From contig NZ_VFPL01000001.1 of assembly GCF_006716645.1 (NCBI RefSeq), forward strand, positions 62,001-126,000: 64,000 nt of DNA, in the 5' to 3' direction. Both the position numbers and the translations under genes were made by a program. This DNA comes from Arcticibacter tournemirensis (lineage in GTDB: Bacteria; Bacteroidota; Bacteroidia; Sphingobacteriales; Sphingobacteriaceae). Shown here piece by piece: positions 1-8,249 of this stretch. The notes below the pieces were generated by a model. The model was not told the DNA's origin, searched no databases, and saw only the letters and a list, made by a program, of their open reading frames with translations. Each line of letters starts with the position of its first letter. The first letter of the stretch is position 1.

Positions 1-1715
1 AATATACTTTCACCAAGGTTGAGATTAGAAGGACTCTTATCAAAATAATACCTCGAAGCTTCGCCAATGCCGTACACATTGCGCCCCCATTCAATAAGGT
101 TGAGATAAACCTCAAACATCCGCCTTTTATCAGAAATACGATTATTCTCAATTAACCATACTATAAGTATTTCTTCAACTTTACGGGCAAGGGTCTTTTG
201 CCGGTTCAGAAAAACATTCTTTACCAGCTGCATGGAGATCGTGCTTCCACCTCTTTTGAAAGCCTTTTCCTTGAAATTGGTAGCTATTGAGCGCCTTATC
301 GACTTTTCAACAAACCCCCTGTGCGAAAAAAACGACGGATCCTCGGCAGTCAAAACCGCATTTCTCAACTCTGGAGCAATCTGGTCGATAGGAGTATAAT
401 CAGGGTTTTCGGGCCCGATTTTTATATCACGCATGGGTTTGCCATATTCGTAAGGCGTATATATAAAAGGCGAGTTTATTTTCTGAAGATTAATCTTGCC
501 CCATTTCAAAATCCTGAAGCCCTGCGGCTGCAAAGTAGAGCTGAACCTTACACTATCAGGCTGAGCAGCATCTAAAAAGAAGTCGAGACTATATTGCAGC
601 TTCCCAGCTACTTTCATTCCCTCCAGCGATTCAAAAAGCCCTATAGGGAATGAATCAAAAACATGCTGAGCCTCCATCTCTTCTGTCCGAAGCTTGAGCT
701 CATACGTTTTTGTTGGAGAGACAGTATATTTAATGTAAGGCCTGGCCTCAATGTCCCTGAGGTGAATTACAGAGGAGCTGTCTACCGCAATATAGTTTTC
801 ACCAATTAACAAGTCCGCATCTATAGATCCATAGGGCACAACTATATCATTAGCTGCAATTTTAGGATGATTAATAAGCAGGTTCTTAATCCCCCATGAA
901 CCATAAATATGAAATTCGTCGCCACTCTTTTTTGTGTTCTTTAACTGGGTATAAACCGTATCAAAGTTTAATTTCAGCCCAAGCTTTTGTTCTATCAGAG
1001 GGAGTTCAACCTTTTTCCCCTCTGCGTAAAGCTTAAAGTCCAGCTTATTGTCTGAGGGCTCGACAGTCCCGTCGATATGCCATACAGACTCTTTATTATT
1101 TATTAAGATGCTTGATCGCAGGTCGCCATCATCAATTACAGCAGAAGTCACATAAAACTTCATCCGGCTGTCGTCTCTCACAATAAGAAACTCAAAATTC
1201 CTCAGGTCCATATCATCCGGAATTTTGTATAAAAGCTGATTCAACAACTTGTTTGCCAGCTGTGCATAATTAGGCTTTGAGCTTACATTGGCATTATCGT
1301 CGTTCTTCTTTTTAAACAAAAAATCATAATTCCGGATACTATCTCTTTTAGTCAGCTGAACTTTACCACTTTTAACTTTCAGGCCCGACAGCTTGATGTC
1401 GCCTAAAAGAAGAGGCAACAACTTCACCTTTATGTGAAGATCGCTCATCTGAAGCAGACTATCCCTGTTTTCGGGAACGATAGAAACATCCGAAAAGGCG
1501 ATAGTGCTTAAACCTTCGAAATGAGGATTGACGATAGCAAGGTTTAACCCATAATCTCTTTTTGCCTTTCCCTTCGCTTTTTGTACCAAAGTTTCAAGAA
1601 TAGCTTCACGTTTAGAGTAGGCTATCAACCCGGCAACGAAGGCAATTACGATTAAAACCGCTACGACAACGCCACTTATTTTTATATATTTTAAATACTT
1701 AGAAGGAATATGCAT
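1..1715 (-). CDS. Biosynthetic peptidoglycan transglycosylase (GT51), partial
   Basis: The gene enters the window from the left, so its C-terminus is missing; 571 codons are visible. The start is the ATG at 1715, followed by a short basic stretch and one membrane segment (about residues 12-32). Residues 35-430 form a long AsmA-like, mostly beta region. The GT51 domain begins near residue 440: it has TAEDPSFFSHRG with the catalytic Glu at about residue 458, then KRGGSTISMQLVKN and a later EVYLNLIEWG motif. GT51 enzymes polymerise lipid II into glycan strands outside the membrane. No transpeptidase domain is visible before the edge. The AsmA-like N-terminus on a monofunctional transglycosylase is an arrangement I recall from Bacteroidota. 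The call is firm for the GT51 domain and weaker for what lies beyond the edge. Confidence 0.9.
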   Translation of the reverse strand, partial: MHIPSKYLKYIKISGVVVAVLIVIAFVAGLIAYSKREAILETLVQKAKGKAKRDYGLNLAIVNPHFEGLSTIAFSDVSIVPENRDSLLQMSDLHIKVKLLPLLLGDIKLSGLKVKSGKVQLTKRDSIRNYDFLFKKKNDDNANVSSKPNYAQLANKLLNQLLYKIPDDMDLRNFEFLIVRDDSRMKFYVTSAVIDDGDLRSSILINNKESVWHIDGTVEPSDNKLDFKLYAEGKKVELPLIEQKLGLKLNFDTVYTQLKNTKKSGDEFHIYGSWGIKNLLINHPKIAANDIVVPYGSIDADLLIGENYIAVDSSSVIHLRDIEARPYIKYTVSPTKTYELKLRTEEMEAQHVFDSFPIGLFESLEGMKVAGKLQYSLDFFLDAAQPDSVRFSSTLQPQGFRILKWGKINLQKINSPFIYTPYEYGKPMRDIKIGPENPDYTPIDQIAPELRNAVLTAEDPSFFSHRGFVEKSIRRSIATNFKEKAFKRGGSTISMQLVKNVFLNRQKTLARKVEEILIVWLIENNRISDKRRMFEVYLNLIEWGRNVYGIGEASRYYFDKSPSNLNLGESI

Positions 1716-1923
1716 GTATTCAACTGCTTAAATATCACAGGGATCCGCTTTAAGAACGCCATATAAAGGCGCTTGATTTCCATAGCGTAAATATCCATAA
1801 AAACACTAATCAATCAAGGTTAGTTTCATAAATTTCATTTGTTGCTGCTATGCCGGCCGAATCCAGCAGACACGGGCGACATTAATATGTTGTTTCCATG
1901 AAATTCCTCGTCAAAATTTTGTA

Positions 1924-1931
1924 TATGTTTG
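1924..1931 (+). promoter_or_regulatory. Bacteroidota -7 element before mrp
   Basis: TATGTTTG matches the Bacteroidota -7 consensus TAnnTTTG. Transcription would begin about 4-7 nt downstream. That leaves almost no leader before the ATG at 1941 and about 15 nt before the ATG at 1953. No convincing TTG box lies 19-21 nt upstream. Confidence 0.5.
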
Positions 1932-1940
1932 CAGCTTTAA

Positions 1941-3026
1941 ATGATTTCAGGAATGATAACAAAAGAAGAGGTTTTAAATGCCCTTCGTCATGTGGAAGAA
2001 CCCGATTTGAAAAAGGATCTGGTGACCCTTAACATGATCGAAGATATAAAAATTGAAGGAAACAACATCAGTTTTACAGTCATACTAACAACTCCGGCCT
2101 GCCCCTTAAAAGGATTAATAGAGAACGCATGCCGGAACGCTATTGCACATTTTATAAGTGCAGATGCCAATGTCGACGTAAAAATGACATCAAGAGTTAC
2201 TGCTCAGAAAAACCAGCCGCTAACCAACATCAACAATATTATAGTTGTGGCCTCCGGTAAAGGAGGAGTAGGAAAATCTACTGTCTCGGCTAACCTGGCT
2301 ATCGGTCTGGCACAAACAGGAGCGAAAGTAGGATTAATAGATGCCGACGTATATGGCCCTTCTATCCCAATGATGTTCGGTTTGGAGGACACCAAGCCAC
2401 TGGCAATGCAAACCGAGGACGGCAAAACCAGGATTGTTCCTGCCGAAAAATACGGCATTAAGATCTTGTCTATCGGATTCTTTACCAATCCGGATCAACC
2501 TGTGCCATGGCGCGGCCCGATGGCATCAAACGCCGTTAAACAACTATTTAACGACGCTGAATGGGGCGATCTTGATTATCTCATTGTCGACCTTCCTCCC
2601 GGAACAGGGGATATCCATATTACGTTAACACAAACCTACCCTGTAGCCGGAGCAGTTATCGTAACAACACCTCAAAATGTCGCTTTAGCGGATACCAAAA
2701 AGGGAATGGCAATGTTTCTGATGAATTCCATTAATGTTCCGTTGTTAGGTATTGTAGAGAACATGTCGTATTTCAGTCCGGCAGAGCTTCCCGAAAATAA
2801 ATACTATATTTTTGGCGAAGGAGGGGGCCGAAAATTAGCTGAGCAGTTCAGCATTCCATTCCTCGGTGAAATTCCACTGGTACAAAGCATCAGCGCAGCC
2901 GGAGATTCGGGTGAACCGGTAATACTTCAGGAAAACAACCCTACTTCCAAAGCCTTTTCAGAGGTAGCAGAAAGAGTTGCACAGCAGGTATCTATACAAA
3001 ATGCCAGCGAGGTAAAACGTTTTTAA
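1941..3026 (+). CDS. mrp: Mrp/NBP35-family Fe-S carrier ATPase
   Basis: This is a P-loop ATPase thought to carry and deliver iron-sulfur clusters in the cytoplasm. An N-terminal MIP18/DUF59 domain (about residues 5-80) precedes the deviant Walker A motif GKGGVGKST (106-114). The usual PPGTGD motif follows, and the length (361 aa) is typical. The C-terminal CxxC found in many Mrp proteins is not seen; the region after VENMSYF reads SPAELPENKYY, a form I associate with Bacteroidota homologues. A second ATG at 1953 (Met5) fits the promoter position better and could be the true start. A NifU-like gene follows 36 nt downstream, which supports a role in Fe-S assembly. Confidence 0.93.
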   Translation: MISGMITKEEVLNALRHVEEPDLKKDLVTLNMIEDIKIEGNNISFTVILTTPACPLKGLIENACRNAIAHFISADANVDVKMTSRVTAQKNQPLTNINNIIVVASGKGGVGKSTVSANLAIGLAQTGAKVGLIDADVYGPSIPMMFGLEDTKPLAMQTEDGKTRIVPAEKYGIKILSIGFFTNPDQPVPWRGPMASNAVKQLFNDAEWGDLDYLIVDLPPGTGDIHITLTQTYPVAGAVIVTTPQNVALADTKKGMAMFLMNSINVPLLGIVENMSYFSPAELPENKYYIFGEGGGRKLAEQFSIPFLGEIPLVQSISAAGDSGEPVILQENNPTSKAFSEVAERVAQQVSIQNASEVKRF

Positions 3027-3062
3027 TCAGAATTTTTCGTAATTTTAGCAAAATTATTTGAT

Positions 3063-3332
3063 ATGGATTTGTTGCAAAAAGTGGAAAGTGCGTTGGATTC
3101 AATCCGGCCTTATCTGGAAGCAGATGGAGGAAACGTATCTGTTGAGGAGATTACTTCAGATAATATCGTAAAGATAAAATTGTTAGGCGCATGTGGATCC
3201 TGTCCCATGAGCATTATGACTCTGAAAGCAGGCATCGAACAAGCCGTAAAGAAGTCTGTGCCCGAAATTGCGGCGATTGAGGCAATTAACCTCACAGATA
3301 TAGACGATCCGAATGCTGTGATGCCCGGATAG
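3063..3332 (+). CDS. NifU C-terminal-domain Fe-S scaffold protein
   Basis: This 89-residue protein consists of a single NifU C-terminal domain. It contains GACGSCPMS, with the cluster-binding Cys pair at residues 44 and 47, and the conserved YLEADGGNV near the N-terminus. Proteins of this type bind a 4Fe-4S cluster transiently and pass it on to target proteins. It lies directly after mrp in the same direction and ends at a strong terminator, so the two genes probably form a small Fe-S unit. Confidence 0.95.
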   Translation: MDLLQKVESALDSIRPYLEADGGNVSVEEITSDNIVKIKLLGACGSCPMSIMTLKAGIEQAVKKSVPEIAAIEAINLTDIDDPNAVMPG

Positions 3333-3360
3333 AGCTGAAACATTATTTGAAAATATTTAT

Positions 3361-3399
3361 AAAGCGGATACGTTCTAAATGCGTACCCGCTTTTTTTCC
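3361..3399 (+). terminator. Intrinsic terminator after the NifU-like gene
   Basis: AAAGCGGATACG and CGTACCCGCTTT form a 12-bp stem with one mismatch around a 9-nt loop, followed by a run of T. Confidence 0.85.
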
Positions 3400-3451
3400 A
3401 TTTAACAGTATTTAACGAAAGAGTTGCACAATTTTTGGTAGGTTTACAACG

Positions 3452-4090
3452 ATGAAATATTTGCTGACTTTATTAGCCGTTCTGCTTAGCCTGACCGCAT
3501 CGCGGGCACAGGACAGACCGCTTGTACAGTTTTCGGGGGTGATTTATAACGTTGACTCCAATATCGTGGTGCCCTATGTTTCGGTAACAAACAGAAGCGA
3601 CCGGAACAGAGCCTCTTCAGCAAATTTCCAGGGATACTTTTCTTTCGTTGCACACGAAAGAGATACCATCGTGTTTAGCGCAGTGGGATACCGGCGTGAG
3701 GCTATTGTTATTCCGTCTAATCTTAAAGATAAAAGCTATACGGTCATCATAAAAATGAAAGCGGAGGTTATCAATCTTCCCACCGTTGCTGTGCTGCCAT
3801 GGGCAAGCGTCGACCAGTTCAATAAGGAGTTCATGGAATTGAAATTTGCTGACGACGATCTCGAAATAGCAAAGAAAAACGTAGCAAAAACATCCCTGTT
3901 AGCTATGGCGCGCGATCTTCCCCGCGACGGGCAGGAGATGCGTGGAATTAATTTCCAGAATAACCATATTGCTTTAACAAATAAAGCCATCAACCAGCGT
4001 TATGCCAACCCTCTGCTTAATCCCTTTGCCTGGGGCTCCTTCATTCAGCAAATTATACAGGGAGATAAAAACAGAAACAATTCGGATTAA
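3452..4090 (+). CDS. Secreted protein with carboxypeptidase-like regulatory domain
   Basis: The 212-residue product has a signal peptide (cleavage near TASRAQ, residues 15-20). It is followed by a carboxypeptidase-regulatory-like beta-sandwich (about residues 28-105) with the typical pattern 'PYVSVTNRSD...GYFSFVA..DTIVFSAVGYR'. The C-terminal half has no domain I recognise. In this phylum such stand-alone domains are periplasmic or outer-membrane-associated, and their exact role is unknown. The stop overlaps the stop of the convergent def gene by 4 nt. Confidence 0.75.
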   Translation: MKYLLTLLAVLLSLTASRAQDRPLVQFSGVIYNVDSNIVVPYVSVTNRSDRNRASSANFQGYFSFVAHERDTIVFSAVGYRREAIVIPSNLKDKSYTVIIKMKAEVINLPTVAVLPWASVDQFNKEFMELKFADDDLEIAKKNVAKTSLLAMARDLPRDGQEMRGINFQNNHIALTNKAINQRYANPLLNPFAWGSFIQQIIQGDKNRNNSD

Positions 4091-4650
4091 CGCTTTTTAG
4101 AAGCTGCCGGAAATTTCATCTTATAAGCTACCTTGATTGCTCCTCTCGATATAGCATCCAGCCTGCTTTTTATCATTGCCCGTCTTAAGGGGCTGAGTTT
4201 ATCTGTAAACAGTTTTCCTTCGATATGATCGTACTCATGCTGAATTACTCTCGCTGGTAAGCCGGTGTACGTCTCTTCGTAATGCTGCCAGTTTTCATCA
4301 TAATAAGATATTCTGATGGTATCAAGCCTCTTAATATCTTCCCTTACATCCGGTATGCTCAGACATCCCTCATTAAAATCCCATAAGGAGCCTTGCTCGT
4401 CGAGAATCTGCGCATTGATAAAGACCTTTTTAAAGTCTTCGAGCCCGGGTTCTTCTTTATCAGTGATGTCTATTACAAAAAGTCGTATAGAAAGTCCGAT
4501 CTGAGGAGCTGCAAGACCAACACCACTTGCATTATACATGGTCTCAAACATGTCGCCTATCAACTTGTTCAACTCAGGATAATCAGCCGTAATATCAACA
4601 GCTTTCTTTTTTAAAACCGGATCGCCATACGCCACTATTGGTAATTTCAT
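4087..4650 (-). CDS. def: Peptide deformylase
   Basis: This enzyme removes the formyl group from the initiator methionine of new proteins. All three signature motifs are present: GVGLAAPQ (residues 43-50), EGCLS (94-98, metal-binding Cys96) and HEYDH (138-142, two metal-binding His and the catalytic Glu). The length (187 aa) is usual. The ATG at 4650 starts 4 nt after a -7 promoter element, so the mRNA probably has little or no 5' leader. A convergent gene overlaps its stop by 4 nt. Confidence 0.97.
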   Translation of the reverse strand: MKLPIVAYGDPVLKKKAVDITADYPELNKLIGDMFETMYNASGVGLAAPQIGLSIRLFVIDITDKEEPGLEDFKKVFINAQILDEQGSLWDFNEGCLSIPDVREDIKRLDTIRISYYDENWQHYEETYTGLPARVIQHEYDHIEGKLFTDKLSPLRRAMIKSRLDAISRGAIKVAYKMKFPAASKKR

Positions 4651-4654
4651 TTTA

Positions 4655-4662
4655 CAAAATTA
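4655..4662 (-). promoter_or_regulatory. -7 element directly before def
   Basis: On the minus strand this reads TAATTTTG, an exact TAnnTTTG match ending 4 nt before the def ATG. The transcript would start at or next to the initiation codon. Confidence 0.5.
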
Positions 4663-4774
4663 TATAAAATTTGCTTATCCATTTTACACGAACAACAGAC
4701 AAGCTGTTTTTCCTAAATTATAGAACCTCCCGAAGACAGAAGACGAACGTTGTTAGTACCTCAATAATAACCTG

Positions 4775-6004
4775 TTAATCCTCTTCAGGCTCAAACATCA
4801 GAGTGCTCATAGCAGCAGGACTACATATTTCGTTGGCAATTTCGAGAAGTTGCACAGAAGTAACGTTGTTTACTTTTTCAAAAACCTCGTTTAATGAGTC
4901 TACTTTGTTGTAGTCGATTAAGCTTTTTGCCATAGCTATAATCACACCAAGCCTGTTATCTTCTGCCAGCGCAACTAATCCATTAAGCTTCTTCTTTGCC
5001 CTTTCGAGAGTAAGGTCAGTCATCTTGTTCTCCCTTAAAAGCTTAAGCTGTTTATTTACCAGACTTAAAGCTTTTTCGGCCTTTTCGGCATCTGTCCCGA
5101 AATAAATAGAAAAAATACCGCTGTCGGATAAAGGAGTATAGTTCGATTCGATGGTGTACGCAATCCCATATTTTTCGCGGATCGTCAGGTTCAGGACAGA
5201 GCTCATACCACTTCCCCCGAGAATATTATTGAGAAGCAGCAAGCCGGTTTTGTGAGGATGATGAATGGAATAGGCCTGGTTACCTAATACACAATGAGTC
5301 TGAGCAATAGCTTTTTCAACCCTCTTAGTCTCCGCTTTATGTTGAGGCGCATTACGCTGAAGTGTTATCCTGTTATGAGGAATGCCGTTGTAATATTTTG
5401 AAAAGACCCTGGTAAGCTTCTTAAAATCGTAGTTTCCGCTCACTCCAATCACAATTTCCTCGGTATTATAACAGGAAGAAAGGAATGAAAAAACATCTTC
5501 GCGATGAAGGCCTTTAACCGATTCGGAAGTCCCGAGTATATTTCTTCCCAGGGCATGCCCGGCAAATAGCATATCCTCAAAATCATCCTGAATTGCTTCT
5601 TCCGGCTGATCCTGATAAGACGCTATTTCATCGAGTATAACGCTTTTTTCTTTTTCTATCTCTTTAACAGGAAATGCAGAATGAAACACCAGATCCTCAA
5701 ACAAATCAAGCGCCCGGCTAAGGTATGGATTCAGGAACGATGCATGGATACATGTATACTCCTTGGTAGTATAAGCATTCAGATCCCCCCCTATATCTTC
5801 CAGATAATTTAATATCTGGCGGGTGCTGCGTCTTTCTGTCCGTTTAAACAAAAGATGTTCAATAAAATGTGCGAGACCATCTTTTGACTCCGGTTCATCC
5901 CTCGAACCGGCATTAATAACAATACAGGCATGAGTAATACTTGACTCTGAGGGCTTATACAAAAGCCTGATGCCGTTAGGCAAAGTAAAAACCTGATAAT
6001 CCAT
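4775..6004 (-). CDS. M16-family zinc peptidase (PqqL/MPP-like)
   Basis: The inverted zinc motif HFIEH (HxxEH, residues 46-50) sits in the N-terminal M16 domain, with the third ligand expected in the Glu-rich segment around residues 120-130 (DEIASYQDQPEE). The C-terminal M16_C domain covers about residues 165-350. At 409 residues it is a single-pair M16 protein of the mitochondrial-processing-peptidase-beta type. No signal peptide is visible, so it is probably cytoplasmic, although some relatives are secreted. It lies upstream of def on the same strand with a 124-nt gap. Confidence 0.92.
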   Translation of the reverse strand: MDYQVFTLPNGIRLLYKPSESSITHACIVINAGSRDEPESKDGLAHFIEHLLFKRTERRSTRQILNYLEDIGGDLNAYTTKEYTCIHASFLNPYLSRALDLFEDLVFHSAFPVKEIEKEKSVILDEIASYQDQPEEAIQDDFEDMLFAGHALGRNILGTSESVKGLHREDVFSFLSSCYNTEEIVIGVSGNYDFKKLTRVFSKYYNGIPHNRITLQRNAPQHKAETKRVEKAIAQTHCVLGNQAYSIHHPHKTGLLLLNNILGGSGMSSVLNLTIREKYGIAYTIESNYTPLSDSGIFSIYFGTDAEKAEKALSLVNKQLKLLRENKMTDLTLERAKKKLNGLVALAEDNRLGVIIAMAKSLIDYNKVDSLNEVFEKVNNVTSVQLLEIANEICSPAAMSTLMFEPEED

Positions 6005-6012
6005 TGAAGGGG

Positions 6013-6020
6013 CAAAAGTA
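6013..6020 (-). promoter_or_regulatory. -7 element before the M16 peptidase
   Basis: On the minus strand this is TACTTTTG, an exact TAnnTTTG match that ends 8 nt before the ATG at 6004. Confidence 0.5.
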
Positions 6021-6029
6021 CGGAAAACA

Positions 6030-6152
6030 TCATCCCTTTCTCAGGGTAAACACAAGCAGGAAGAAAAAAATACCTGCCAGCGACATAAGTAGCCCGCCTG
6101 CAATACCATCTGCCACAGGGAACCCAAAGCCCTCCGTTGTGGCGTATCCAGC
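6030..6152 (-). pseudogene. C-terminal remnant of a membrane-protein gene
   Basis: An open frame of 40 codons without a start ends at the TGA at 6030-6032. It reads as a plausible protein tail: a Gly-rich stretch (GFGFPVADGIAGG), then a strongly hydrophobic helix (LLMSLAGIFFFLLVFTL) and the basic end RKG. An in-frame TAG lies just upstream at 6153-6155, where the 118-bp repeat array begins. I infer that an upstream gene lost its 5' part when the repeats arose. The parent family is not recognisable from so short a piece. Confidence 0.4.
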
Positions 6153-6159
6153 CTACCTC

Positions 6160-6583
6160 TTATTCCGATTTGTTATCACTACCCTACCATAAGCTATCCC
6201 GCCACCATCTTCATTACGGCGGCAGTAACCAAATAGGCCAACTCTGCATCTGTCTTTTGTTCTTCTGTATTTTAGCCTTATTCCGATTTACCATCACCAC
6301 CCTGCCATAACCGATCCTGCGGCCTTTTTCATTGCGGTCACAGTAACCAAATAGTCCAACTCTGTATCTGTCTTTTGTTCTTCTGTATTTTAGCCTTATT
6401 CCGATTTACCATCACCACCCTGCCATAACCGATCCTGCGGCCTTTTTCATTGCGGTCACAGTAACCAAATAGTCCAACTCTGTATCTATCTCTAGTTCCT
6501 CTATATTTCAGCCCTATCCCTTATTCCGATTTACCATCACCGCCCTGCCATAACCGATCCTGCGGCCTTTTTCATTGCGGCAG
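6160..6583. repeat. 118-bp tandem repeat, about 3.5 copies
   Basis: Unit starts (TTATTCCGATT) occur at 6160, 6278, 6396 and 6521. The first two units are 118 bp, the third is about 125 bp, and the fourth is cut off after about 60 bp. Units 2 and 3 are nearly identical, while unit 1 is more diverged. The unit length is not a multiple of three and no long frame runs through it, so it is non-coding. Each unit contains a GCGGCCTTTTTCATTGCGG-like core that recurs near 22105 and 22288. Confidence 0.85.
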
Positions 6584-6612
6584 CTCTAAACCCTGTATCC
6601 GCAGGCTCTTTC

Positions 6613-6681
6613 AAAGCAATGAAAGCAGCCGCGAGTTTCTTTTTTGGTAGCTTTTTTCTTTGCGGTCAAAGAAAAAAGTAC
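6613..6681. repeat. 69-bp dispersed element, copy A
   Basis: This 69-bp segment is the exact reverse complement of 22005-22073. It contains a perfect hairpin, TTTTTTCTTTG-CGGT-CAAAGAAAAAA. It sits just past the tandem repeats and just downstream of the stop of the gene at 6697-7722, where it could act as a transcription terminator. Confidence 0.85.
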
Positions 6682-6696
6682 AAAAGCACAAACTCC

Positions 6697-7722
6697 TTAA
6701 AACCCAAATCTCTTGCCAATCACCACAAAAGAAGCCTCTTCATCACTTTTCGAAGTGCTGACAGCCTGCTTCTTTATACCGCCCGGGTCCCTTTCTTCAG
6801 TACCGTCCCCGGATCGCTTCCCCCGCCGCTGTTTCCTCTGACCTGCAGCCGCCAGTTCGGCCAGTTCGGCCATTTTCACTAACAAGGTATTCCCGTTGTA
6901 CCCTTCCATCATTGAATAATCGTCCCAGGCCTGCTTCTTTGCTTCTGCCGATTGCCCCATAGGCGTCGCCTCAGCGATTTGAAACGCCGCTAAAATGGCT
7001 GCAGGACTGAACGAGAGGGTATTGATCAGCTCGATGGCATCGTCCGTACTATTCCGCATCAGGCATTCCAGCGACAAGGTTACCAACACCATACATCCCT
7101 GGGGAATAGTTCCTTCCATTTCGAAGTCCTGTGCCTCCAGGGCCATCCCGTTGATCACTGTCACATCCTTTACAGCTACATATTCATAGTATTCGCTGCG
7201 GAAGTTGAGGGCTGTGACCAGAAAGCGCAGCCGGAACCTGCCGGTCATCTCCCTGAACTTTGCCGGTACCTTCAGGTCTGTATTGCTGTGTAGGGCATCC
7301 ATCTGGATGCGGATCCTGCCTTCAGGGCTAAGGGATACCACCGGTTTCACCTTCAGTGCTTCATTCAGGGGACTTTCAGCATTGAATTCAAAGCCCTTCA
7401 GGCAGTCCAGGTCGCCATCGTGCAGGTCACGGTTGCCCCGGGCAGCCGTTCTGCTTCCCAGGATGCTGTGGTATACCGCACTGTTGAAGCGGTTCACCAT
7501 GGCCCCATCGTGACGGTTGCGGAAGACAGGCTTCAGGGCATCGCGGATAGAGGCCGCCGAGGTACTGGCCAGTCCGAACTCGCAGGCGCTGGCGCGGCTG
7601 GCCAGGGTCTGTCCTTTCTTTCTCTCGGGAAGCTTCTGCACTACCGTATGGGTACGGAACCTTCGGAATACTACCGTCCCTGCCGTTCCGCGCAGGGCAC
7701 CATTTTTCTCTAAAATTGCCAT
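6697..7722 (-). CDS. Uncharacterised lineage-specific protein, G+C-rich
   Basis: The frame is open from 7920, but the ATG at 7722 (MAILEKNGALRG) is the better start, giving 341 residues; the preceding in-frame part is not protein-like. The N-terminal region 'LRGTAGTVVFRRF' resembles a Bacteroidota family of unknown function whose members start with a KGT(L/A)G..(T/V)F pattern and have a later GFEFN motif. That motif is present here as GFEFNAESPLNEAL. There is no signal peptide and no membrane segment. The C-terminal 60 residues are charged and low-complexity. Base composition is visibly richer in G+C than both neighbours, and the gene lies inside a repeat-laden patch, so transfer is possible. 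I cannot assign a function. Confidence 0.6.
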   Translation of the reverse strand: MAILEKNGALRGTAGTVVFRRFRTHTVVQKLPERKKGQTLASRASACEFGLASTSAASIRDALKPVFRNRHDGAMVNRFNSAVYHSILGSRTAARGNRDLHDGDLDCLKGFEFNAESPLNEALKVKPVVSLSPEGRIRIQMDALHSNTDLKVPAKFREMTGRFRLRFLVTALNFRSEYYEYVAVKDVTVINGMALEAQDFEMEGTIPQGCMVLVTLSLECLMRNSTDDAIELINTLSFSPAAILAAFQIAEATPMGQSAEAKKQAWDDYSMMEGYNGNTLLVKMAELAELAAAGQRKQRRGKRSGDGTEERDPGGIKKQAVSTSKSDEEASFVVIGKRFGF

Positions 7723-8249
7723 AATCGTTATTAAAGGGCTAACTGAAGCGTCGTTAAGGCCCGGGGGAGAATGATTGAATCGAAGGTCCAGAGGGTCATG
7801 GGCGCCGGAGCTGCCGGTTTGCAAAGTAAAGTTGAGATAATACAACAGAAAGGTCAAGACAAATTCGCAATTTAAACAGAGTATAAAGAAGGCAACCAGA
7901 TTACTGGCTAAATCGTGCATAAAGCCCGCCTTTATATATGAAAGGCGGGCTTTATGCGGAACATAAGCAGTATATCAGTGGCAATAATAAAGATCGGTCT
8001 ATACCGGGGGCGAAGGTTGGCATAATTATTCTGCTTACGCTTCAAAACGATACTTGCATATCAGGCTATATATTTACCAGGAGAAGTAAATTGTGAGCCA
8101 CCCTCAAGATCTTTCCCACGGGAAAAGAAAGTCATACGGATTGACGGCCTGCATGAGCAACTTACTAAAAGCAGCGGCTGAAGAGCAAGGGCAGGATTGA
8201 ATCATTTGAACATATACGGACGCTGAAATACTGCTTGCTGTCCGCGCGC
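7723..8249. other. Non-coding interval with a long perfect hairpin
   Basis: No convincing gene is seen in these 527 bases. At 7917-7957 lies a 17-bp perfect inverted repeat (GCATAAAGCCCGCCTTT and its complement) around a 7-nt loop. It lacks a long T-run, but it is the only candidate terminator downstream of msrA on the minus strand. Confidence 0.6.

Noticed and set aside
6160-6583. Possible CRISPR array
   Set aside because: Units are about 118 bp, contiguous and similar throughout, with no short repeat and unique spacer alternation and no cas genes nearby.
6619-6882. Open frame beginning MKAAASFFFGSFFLCGQ, also found at 21717-22067 on the minus strand
   Set aside because: The shared peptide is the translation of the 69-bp non-coding repeat; downstream sequences are unrelated and overlap real genes.
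7205-7774. Plus-strand open frames over the G+C-rich gene
   Set aside because: They are shadow frames caused by high G+C content; the minus-strand product has better protein-like sequence.
8060-8140. Possible transposase remnant in the msrA downstream region
   Set aside because: Only a few suggestive residues on the minus strand, without a continuous frame or terminal repeats.
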